18,948 nucleotides of DNA, from positions 4,192 to 23,139 of the forward strand of contig DUKR01000102.1 in NCBI GenBank assembly GCA_013329175.1, given 5' to 3'. Both the position numbers and the translations under genes were made by a program. The notes under the pieces were generated by a model, which did no database searches, had not been told where the DNA came from, and saw nothing but the letters and a program-made list of their open reading frames with translations. Of this stretch, positions 1 through 4,481 are shown one piece after another. Origin of the DNA: Candidatus Woesearchaeota archaeon. GTDB lineage: Archaea > Nanobdellota > Nanobdellia > Woesearchaeales > UBA11716. Within the stretch, counting starts at the first letter, position 1. Each line of letters opens with the position of its first letter.

Positions 1-39
1 CCCGTTGAAACGAGGGGAGGTACGGCCAATGCCTTTTTT

Positions 40-77
40 CTGATGAGCTTTGGGGGGAATGCCAACCCCAAAACGAG
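40..77 (+). repeat. Fragment of repeat B (3' end only)
   Basis: This short stretch resembles the last ~40 bases of the B repeat found at 2640-2786 and, inverted, at 9195-9345. The shared core is a G-run, then AATGCCA, then a C-run, then a sequence like CACGAG or AAACGAG. The G-run and C-run can pair as a small hairpin. Only the distal end is recognisable, so it is a decayed or partial copy. It lies just downstream of the minus-strand operon. The remaining bases 1-142 show nothing else that I can support. Confidence 0.4.
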
Positions 78-142
78 CCTATCCGCTCTTATCCCTCAAT
101 GCTTCAATTCATGGCTATCCAACGAGCCCAGCAGAAAAAGCG

Positions 143-607
143 TCACACTTTAATCACAGTCTCTTTCAGGATCCCAAACACCTTATCAATGAATCCTTTC
201 AGCTTGTGGTAATCCTCAGTCACCGTATCTATGTTCACCTCAACGATGTTGTCATCTACTGTCGCTATCATGGTAACGTGCCTCCTGAACTCTTCACGCC
301 TGGAATATTCAGCATTGTTCAACTTGCGAAGCAGCCGATACATCCTGAACATCTCGGCAAAGTCAGGGTCATTCCCGTAGAGCGACTCAAGAGATTCAGC
401 CCTAAGAAGAGGAATTACTGGAAAGCTTTCAATAGCATTGCGCTCCTTCTCAACTTCCAGCATCTGGAGGATGAGAAAGTCAATCGTCGTTATCATGCGC
501 TCAATCACGCTCTTGATTACATCAACCGTTCGCGTGTATTTCAGACTCACGTGGACGAGATGGTCAACACGTTTGAACTCTTCGATTGCATCCTGAAAAT
601 GTTCCAT
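143..607 (-). CDS. Uncharacterised small helical protein (paralogue of its upstream neighbour)
   Basis: This is a 154-residue protein of unknown function. It appears almost wholly alpha-helical, with no signal peptide, membrane segment, cysteine cluster or catalytic motif that I recognise. The middle and C-terminal parts align by eye with the gene just upstream (624-1118): an F-R-x-Y helix, a second helix, then a motif ending in 'DTVTEDYHKLKGFID' against 'DIISEERLRSYLQRAKIFI' there, so the two look like divergent tandem paralogues. The gap to that gene is 16 bp, so they are probably co-transcribed. A longer open frame runs antisense (50-634), but operon position and similarity to the neighbour favour this strand. 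Four-helix or HEPN-like folds are possible but not demonstrated. Confidence 0.65.
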   Translation of the reverse strand: MEHFQDAIEEFKRVDHLVHVSLKYTRTVDVIKSVIERMITTIDFLILQMLEVEKERNAIESFPVIPLLRAESLESLYGNDPDFAEMFRMYRLLRKLNNAEYSRREEFRRHVTMIATVDDNIVEVNIDTVTEDYHKLKGFIDKVFGILKETVIKV

Positions 608-623
608 TGTAGACGAGAATCAA

Positions 624-1118
624 TCAGTTTTTGACTAAAGGGATAGTCGCTTCCCGTATAAAAATCTTTGCCCTCTGGAGATAGCTGCGCAACCGCTCTT
701 CAGAAATGATGTCAAGGTCATAGTCGTCTGAGCACAGCACAAGATTGCTCTTTCGCGAGAATTCCATAGGGCACTCCCTATGCTTGCGCACCAGGCCATG
801 CAACTCTTCAATGAGATCTGCGTCTTCCTTTTTTATCTTGTGCAGCGCAAGGCAGTATCGCCTGAACAAAAGCATCCTGTCCCGAAACGAGGTGCGCACA
901 GGAGGTATTTGCTTATAGCGAGCATCAGAGTACAGAAATGCGTCCATTGCGCCTTCGGTAGCGTTTGCGATATGCTCAAGGGTGGGAATAAAGAGCTTTT
1001 CATCCTTCAGGAGACGATAGGTCTGCGTCAGCATGTGCTCAGCTCGTGCCAGATGCTGCTGTGCCTTGCTGAGAATATCATGGGAATCAGGAAGCGCTGG
1101 TTGCGGTGAGGGGTGCAT
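624..1118 (-). CDS. Uncharacterised small helical protein
   Basis: This 164-residue protein has an N-terminal helical region (about residues 12-65, with 'AQQHLARAEHMLTQTYRLL') and a basic helical middle. Its C-terminal part resembles the next gene at 143-607. No membrane segment or known active site is visible. The order secG-nac-this gene-paralogue, with gaps of 17, 25 and 16 bp, suggests one transcription unit linked to nascent-chain handling; that role is only guilt by association. A TATA box that fits the archaeal consensus exactly (CTTAAATA, 1148-1141) overlaps the nac stop codon about 26 bp upstream of this ATG, so the paralogue pair may also be made from its own leaderless message. Confidence 0.65.
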   Translation of the reverse strand: MHPSPQPALPDSHDILSKAQQHLARAEHMLTQTYRLLKDEKLFIPTLEHIANATEGAMDAFLYSDARYKQIPPVRTSFRDRMLLFRRYCLALHKIKKEDADLIEELHGLVRKHRECPMEFSRKSNLVLCSDDYDLDIISEERLRSYLQRAKIFIREATIPLVKN

Positions 1119-1140
1119 ACAACTGCAATGGCATCAGTGG

Positions 1141-1148
1141 TATTTAAG
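1141..1148 (-). promoter_or_regulatory. Internal TATA box before the small paralogue pair
   Basis: Read on the minus strand this is CTTAAATA, a full match to the archaeal TATA consensus YTTAWAWW. Its centre is about 26 bp upstream of the ATG at 1118, the right distance for a leaderless transcript. It overlaps the nac stop codon, so it would be an operon-internal promoter. Confidence 0.5.
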
Positions 1149-1488
1149 AATTGCCGGGAAGGGAGAGGATTGCTGCGGCCAAGTCGCCCTTGTGCACTTT
1201 TATTGCTGCCTTCGCCTGCTCTTCTGATGCCCCTGTCTGCGCAATCACCGTCTGCACGTCATCATCATTGATGTCAGGCTCGCTGGAGCGTTCCCGCTCT
1301 TCTGCGTCCCCCGCTATCTGGAAGGTCTCCTGCCCCATCATGTTGACTTTCGAAACTTGCGGATTCCTGATGATAATTTCCTTCTCAGGCATCCTGATGA
1401 TGACTTCGGTTGCTTCTATCTCCTGCTGCTGGATGCCCATCCTCTTCATCATCTGCTTCATCTGTCGGGGATTGACTCCAGGAATCAT
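1144..1488 (-). CDS. nac: Nascent polypeptide-associated complex protein (archaeal NAC)
   Basis: This 114-residue protein matches archaeal NAC, which forms a homodimer at the ribosome exit tunnel and contacts emerging chains. It starts with the glycine/methionine-rich 'NPRQMKQMMKRMGI' segment typical of archaeal NAC. The NAC beta-barrel domain follows (about 20-65, 'VIIRMPEKEIIIRNPQVSKV' to 'GQETFQIAG'), then an acidic linker, then a UBA domain (about 74-112, 'DDDVQTVIAQTGASEEQAKA' and 'GDLAAAILSL'). Length and domain order are normal for the family. The start lies 17 bp downstream of secG, with GAGG about 11-12 bases before the ATG. Pairing with a translocon gene fits a role in co-translational targeting. 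Confidence 0.96.
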   Translation of the reverse strand: MIPGVNPRQMKQMMKRMGIQQQEIEATEVIIRMPEKEIIIRNPQVSKVNMMGQETFQIAGDAEERERSSEPDINDDDVQTVIAQTGASEEQAKAAIKVHKGDLAAAILSLPGNS

Positions 1489-1505
1489 GTGCTCAAAGAA
1501 CCTCG

Positions 1506-1685
1506 CTATACCAGCCCGAGAATCTGTGCTCCATAGGAATACAAAACCATCATCAGCACCATAATCAGCGCACAGAGGATAATAATATGGCCTGGCTTGA
1601 AAGTAATCTTAGACTTATACTCATCAAAATAGCGCATCAGGCCGCCCATCCCTGATGGCATCGATATCCGCGTGTCGTGTGACAT
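1506..1685 (-). CDS. secG: Preprotein translocase subunit SecG / Sec61-beta
   Basis: This 59-residue protein is the archaeal Sec61-beta subunit of the SecYEG translocon. It has the family hallmark N-terminus (MSHDTRISMPSGMGGLMRYF), the basic 'DEYKSKITFKP' segment before the membrane, and one C-terminal transmembrane helix (about residues 35-58, 'GHIIILCALIMVLMMVLYSY'). A reading frame opens upstream at 1751 and would add 22 residues. I reject that start because those residues are not family-like and the TATA-like box at 1707-1714 would lie inside it. That box is about 25 bp before the ATG at 1685, so the mRNA is probably leaderless. It is the first gene of the secG-nac unit. Confidence 0.93.
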   Translation of the reverse strand: MSHDTRISMPSGMGGLMRYFDEYKSKITFKPGHIIILCALIMVLMMVLYSYGAQILGLV

Positions 1686-1706
1686 AAAGAAAAGAAAAGT
1701 CTCCAA

Positions 1707-1714
1707 CTTTAAAT
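1707..1714 (-). promoter_or_regulatory. TATA box of secG operon
   Basis: On the minus strand the sequence reads CTATTTAAAGT across 1706-1715, a TATA-like element centred about 25 bp upstream of the secG ATG. This predicts a leaderless transcript and supports the start at 1685. Confidence 0.55.
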
Positions 1715-1756
1715 AGTTGTCGGAAAAAAAGTAACGTGGCATGGGCATCAACCCCG

Positions 1757-1893
1757 AAAAAATGCATTCCCTGAAAGCTCATTGCCGACAGCTTATTTAC
1801 CAAAAGAGATGCTACTGTTCTCTCTCCTTTTGCCTGCGGTAAAATTGACGGCAATAATTCAGTCGTGCACTGCTGCCCGCGCCCATCCTTCAT
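1757..1893. repeat. Repeat A, copy 1
   Basis: About 137 bp that recurs at 2456-2590 in the same orientation, with roughly four in five bases identical by hand alignment. The best-conserved blocks are ATGCATTCCCT, AAAGCTCATTGCCG, TCGTGCACTGC and GCCCATCCTTCAT. On the minus strand both copies can be read as a peptide with 'CTTELL' and 'MSF...GMHF' in common, but copy 2 has an in-frame stop, so a functional protein is not supported. It lies between the RNase P RNA gene and secG. With the secG promoter it fills 1686-1983; nothing else is evident there. Confidence 0.75.
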
Positions 1894-1983
1894 CCACTCA
1901 AGTAGCAGCGCTCAATACTAAGGTGATGGCTGCTCCATCTTATACCCTAAAGTACAAAACTTAATGTATAGCCCTATCCATTT

Positions 1984-1990
1984 AAAAAAA
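1984..1990 (-). terminator. T-run terminator of RNase P RNA
   Basis: Immediately after the 3' strand of helix P1 of the RNase P RNA the minus strand reads ATTTTTTTAAA, a seven-T run. Oligo-T stretches are the usual termination signal for archaeal RNA polymerase. Confidence 0.55.
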
Positions 1991-1991
1991 T

Positions 1992-2350
1992 GCAGGGCAG
2001 GCATACGCCGCCTTCTGTAATGGCCAAAGCATCAACTGGTGATGCCGATGCCACTTCGCAGCATTCAACTAAGCGGGCCAAAGCCCTTGCACAAGCCGGG
2101 GCTCACCGTTTCATCCATTCCTGCATACTGCTCAGGAGGTCTCCTCAGTTCCGTTGCCGAAACCTTCGCTTCCATCATCGGTTGCCGCATGCAGGCGGTC
2201 TCGTTTCTGTGTGGTTGCCACCCATTGCTGGGTCCTGCTCTCGCAGGCAGCTGCTCCACCTTACCTAGGGGATTGAACCACAGGATAAAGCTTCAGTGGG
2301 CGGACGTTCCTCAGCGCAAAAAAGCACCGTCAGCTGCGTGCCGTCCCTGC
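1992..2350 (-). ncRNA. rnpB: RNase P RNA (archaeal type)
   Basis: This is the catalytic RNA of RNase P, which removes 5' leaders from pre-tRNAs. The minus strand holds the conserved regions in the right order. Near the 5' end is CR-I (GAGGAACGUCCGCCC, 5' strand of helix P4). In the middle is CR-IV (ACAGAAACGAGACCGCC, 2198-2214). Near the 3' end are GAUGAAACGGUGAGCC, GCUUAGUUGAAUGC and CAGAAGGCGGC. The two ends pair as helix P1: GCAGGG..GGC.CGC at the 5' end with GCG..GCC..CCCUGC at the 3' end. This sets a length of about 359 nt. A perfect TATA consensus lies 26 bp upstream of the predicted 5' end and a T-run follows the 3' end. Several small open frames over this interval are chance. In CR-I, AAC stands where AAA is usual. 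Confidence 0.93.
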
Positions 2351-2372
2351 ACAAAAGAGGGGGGAGGCCTCA

Positions 2373-2380
2373 TTTTTAAG
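2373..2380 (-). promoter_or_regulatory. TATA box of rnpB
   Basis: The minus strand reads CTTAAAAA, an exact match to YTTAWAWW, centred 26-27 bp upstream of the 5' end predicted from helix P1. The direct repeat TTACGAGAAAAA (2383-2394) abuts this box on the upstream side. Confidence 0.7.
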
Positions 2381-2455
2381 CCTTACGAGAAAAAGTAGTG
2401 CTTCACCTTCATGGAGCTTGCCTGCCCCTGCTGTAATTACGATGAGCATCATTCC

Positions 2456-2590
2456 AAAAATGCATTCCCTAAAAGCTCATTGCCGTTGGCTTCTTTGCCA
2501 AAAGCGACGCTGATGTTTTCTCTCCTCCTGCCTGTGGTGAAATTGATGACAACAATTCTGTCGTGCACTGCATTGCCGCCCATCCTTCAT
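2456..2590. repeat. Repeat A, copy 2
   Basis: Second copy of the ~135-bp A repeat, in the same orientation as copy 1 at 1757-1893. It is followed after about 50 bp by repeat B (2640-2786), so A and B may be parts of one composite element. Together with B and the rnpB promoter it accounts for the protein-free stretch 2351-2814; bases 2395-2455 and 2787-2814 show nothing recognisable. Confidence 0.75.
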
Positions 2591-2639
2591 GCACGCCTGC
2601 ACGGCTCGCTATACTGCGGCAATTGCCTGCTGGCCAGCT

Positions 2640-2786
2640 GAGGCTTTTTTCTTTCCCTCGGAATCGCCAAGAGCTAGGTCAGATGCAACGAATGGGATAA
2701 AGTTACGCATTGGCTGTGGAAGCAAAAAGGCTATAGCTATTGATTTCTATCTTATGATTTTGAGGGGAATGCCACAGCCCCACGAG
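2640..2786 (+). repeat. Repeat B, copy 1
   Basis: About 147 bp that recurs inverted at 9195-9345. The core from CGCATTGGCTGTGGAAGC through CTTATGATTTT is nearly identical in both copies, as is the block GCTTTTTTCTTTCCCTCGGAA at the other end. The terminal GGGGAATGCCACAGCCCC can fold as a small hairpin. Open frames cross the repeat on both strands; the two substitutions in the core are synonymous in the minus frame but not in the plus frame, which is too little evidence for coding. Confidence 0.75.
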
Positions 2787-2814
2787 ACTGCCCCCTTCCT
2801 CCGGAAATGGCTTT

Positions 2815-3972
2815 TCAGGAGAGTGAAGGATTACGAGAAAAAACAATAAACCACATCCTTCCCATCCCTGAATGCACCTCACGCTCAGAGGTGACGCTAA
2901 ATCCATACTCTCTGGACTTGGCAGCGAGCAAGTCTTTTCCTGACTGCATGATGCAGGCAATCCTGCCATCTTTCTTGAGCACAAACTCCGCCTGATAGAA
3001 GAATTCCCTGTACGTCTTCTCAAAAATCCGCTCTTCTGCATGGCGCGATGGCTGCGGAGGGTGGGTGACTATCCTATCTACGCTATGCTCCTCACATTTG
3101 GTGTCAAGCCAAGCAATGTCCCCTCGCGCTATCTTCAGGTACTTCTCGACTCCTGCAATCTTGGCGTTCTTCTTGGCATTTGTCGCATAGAGAACGCTAT
3201 TATCATAGCCGATAATCTTAGCGGCAGGCTCAACAGCTTTTGAGTCAATCGCTGCGAAATCAAAGCATGGCGCAAGCCTCTTGGTGAACAACAATTTCTG
3301 CTTGTTGTAGTGGTTGATGGCAAAGCCAGACAGGTAATGCGCCGCCTCAATCGGTATGACTCCAGAGCCAGCAAAAGGATCAACAATGAGCTGGCCATCC
3401 CTAATGCCTGCAACCCTGCACAACCCATAGCCAATGATTCCCTTCAATGCCTGCGGATGGCCGAATATCTTATACGCCCTTTTAGACAGGTCAATCCCTG
3501 CAACGTCCACCCCAATGAACCATTGCCCAACACCAGCGCAAAATCCATAGATGATGACATCTGGTGACTTCAGCTCAACCGCAGGAGTAAATCCCTGCCT
3601 CTGCTCCACAGCCTTAACAACCCCTTCGCCGATTGCTGCTGACAGCTCCTCCGATGAAGCCTCGCCCGTATGGATACATGCAGCCTTAAATGATGTGCCT
3701 CTATCAGGTATCCATCCTGAAAAATCAAGCCCTGCTACTTCTTTGGTGATTGTGACAGCATCATTCCCCTCCAACATAAAAGAGCCGACAATAGCAATAA
3801 TCTTCCCCACCGCCTGCGCCTTGTAGCAGAGCAGGTATAAATCCTCAATGCCAGAAACTGAAAAGGAAACATGCGAATCGCCTTCTGCCAGAACCTTACC
3901 TTTAGCTAATTCAGTAACCTCAAGGGCAGCAATGTCCGTAATCCCTTTGTTGGTCAGAGCGATTGCATCCAT
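2815..3972 (-). CDS. THUMP-domain tRNA guanine-N2 methyltransferase-like protein (Trm14/TrmG10 type)
   Basis: This 385-residue protein has the layout of archaeal tRNA (guanine-N2) methyltransferases: an N-terminal THUMP/ferredoxin-like RNA-binding half (about 1-165, ending in the typical 'GIDLSKRAYKIFGHPQALK') and a Rossmann-fold UPF0020 methylase half. SAM motif I is clear (DPFAGSGVIPIEAA, 198-211), and 'GYDNS' (255-259) fits motif II. The catalytic motif IV, normally N/D-P-P-Y/F, reads 'THPPQPSR' (303-310), so both the first residue and the aromatic are changed. This suggests altered activity, another target, or a tolerated lineage variant. Its last codons contain one copy of the 12-bp direct repeat. 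A TATA-like box lies about 28 bp upstream of the ATG. The exact target base cannot be decided. Confidence 0.82.
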   Translation of the reverse strand: MDAIALTNKGITDIAALEVTELAKGKVLAEGDSHVSFSVSGIEDLYLLCYKAQAVGKIIAIVGSFMLEGNDAVTITKEVAGLDFSGWIPDRGTSFKAACIHTGEASSEELSAAIGEGVVKAVEQRQGFTPAVELKSPDVIIYGFCAGVGQWFIGVDVAGIDLSKRAYKIFGHPQALKGIIGYGLCRVAGIRDGQLIVDPFAGSGVIPIEAAHYLSGFAINHYNKQKLLFTKRLAPCFDFAAIDSKAVEPAAKIIGYDNSVLYATNAKKNAKIAGVEKYLKIARGDIAWLDTKCEEHSVDRIVTHPPQPSRHAEERIFEKTYREFFYQAEFVLKKDGRIACIMQSGKDLLAAKSREYGFSVTSEREVHSGMGRMWFIVFSRNPSLS

Positions 3973-3996
3973 AAAACGTGAAGTGGCGGCAGTTGC

Positions 3997-4004
3997 TATT
4001 TAAT
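3997..4004 (-). promoter_or_regulatory. TATA box of the THUMP methyltransferase
   Basis: The minus strand reads CCATTAAATAGC, a TATA-like element centred about 28 bp before the ATG at 3972. A leaderless transcript is predicted. Confidence 0.5.
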
Positions 4005-4022
4005 GGTTTGCGGATTGTGCAA

Positions 4023-4144
4023 TCATTTTTCCTGTTCTTCTAGCTTCTTCATTTTTTCCAGCAACTTTCTCTTTTCTTCTTCTTTTTTTCAAATTCCATA
4101 ATCTCTTTTTGAATTTCTCCATACTTCCGCAATATAAAATACAT
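4023..4144 (-). pseudogene. Decayed C-terminal tail of a coiled-coil protein
   Basis: On the minus strand this A-rich stretch reads MYFILRKYGEIQ, then a Lys/Glu-rich helix, then hits a stop (4051-4049). In another frame the reading continues as KLLEKMKKLEEQEK and stops at 4025-4023. One indel in the A-rich tract would join them into a single coiled-coil tail. I read it as a frameshifted remnant of a minus-strand gene that lost its 5' part, possibly when the material at 4143 arrived. The low-complexity sequence makes this tentative. Confidence 0.3.
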
Positions 4145-4481
4145 GGCAAGGTTTGCTCCAGAGCAGGCAAATGGATTATGGAATCTCTATAAGCAGGAGT
4201 TTTTTCAGGACTATGGTATTATCGGGGGGTTTGGAGAATGGCCAATTGGCATAGATAAGGGAGCTGATATTGATTCTGGCCCAATCGTGAATGGGATAGG
4301 AGCTGCCGCAACTGCTTTTGGCATTGCAAGTGCAAAACACATGGGAGATATGAACACTTACAACAAGCTTGTAAGGACACTTCATGTTTGGTATTCTACT
4401 GCAAACTTTTTCCCAGAAAATGAAAAGCTCACTAGTGGTCTATTAGCTGCCTCTATAAGATTTAGTGCAACAAAGCATTGA
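4143..4481 (+). CDS. Probable C-terminal gene fragment, alpha/alpha-barrel (linalool dehydratase-like) family
   Basis: This is a 112-residue plus-strand frame. The segment 'DIDSGPIVNGIGAAATAFGI' followed by 'ASAKHMGD' resembles, from memory, the C-terminal part of alpha/alpha-toroid proteins of the linalool dehydratase/isomerase-like group, which are several times longer. The frame stays open for about ten codons upstream of the ATG before a stop, and no TATA box lies at a proper distance, so it looks like a 5'-truncated remnant rather than an intact small gene. It overlaps the 3' end of the convergent gene by 20 bp. The surrounding DNA is AT-richer than the rest of the window, consistent with acquired material. 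A short expressed protein cannot be ruled out. Confidence 0.5.
   Translation: MARFAPEQANGLWNLYKQEFFQDYGIIGGFGEWPIGIDKGADIDSGPIVNGIGAAATAFGIASAKHMGDMNTYNKLVRTLHVWYSTANFFPENEKLTSGLLAASIRFSATKH

Larger units (their letters stand above)
2383..2842. repeat. 12-bp direct repeat bracketing the A2-B1 repeat block
   Basis: The 12-mer TTACGAGAAAAA occurs at 2383-2394 and again at 2831-2842. The pair exactly brackets the interval carrying repeat A copy 2 and repeat B copy 1. The left copy abuts the rnpB TATA box and the right copy lies in the last codons of the methyltransferase gene. It may be a target-site duplication left by insertion of a ~436-bp element; a chance 12-mer match in a window of this size cannot be excluded. 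Confidence 0.4.

Noticed and set aside
50..634. 194-codon plus-strand open frame at the window start
   Set aside because: It is longer than the minus-strand gene at 143-607, but it is antisense to it, has no family-like features, begins within repeat remnant sequence, and the minus-strand gene is a paralogue of its operon neighbour.
1624..1893. 89-codon minus-strand frame ending inside secG
   Set aside because: It overlaps secG and its promoter, and its N-terminal part is repeat A. The equivalent frame in the second A copy is interrupted by a stop.
1990..2398. Three overlapping open frames of 64-119 codons
   Set aside because: They coincide with the RNase P RNA gene, whose conserved regions explain the sequence; the translations look random.
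2395..2830. Complete insertion sequence between rnpB and the methyltransferase gene
   Set aside because: No transposase or terminal inverted repeats were found; only repeat copies and a 12-bp direct repeat support an insertion, so it is reported as a hypothesis and not as an IS element.
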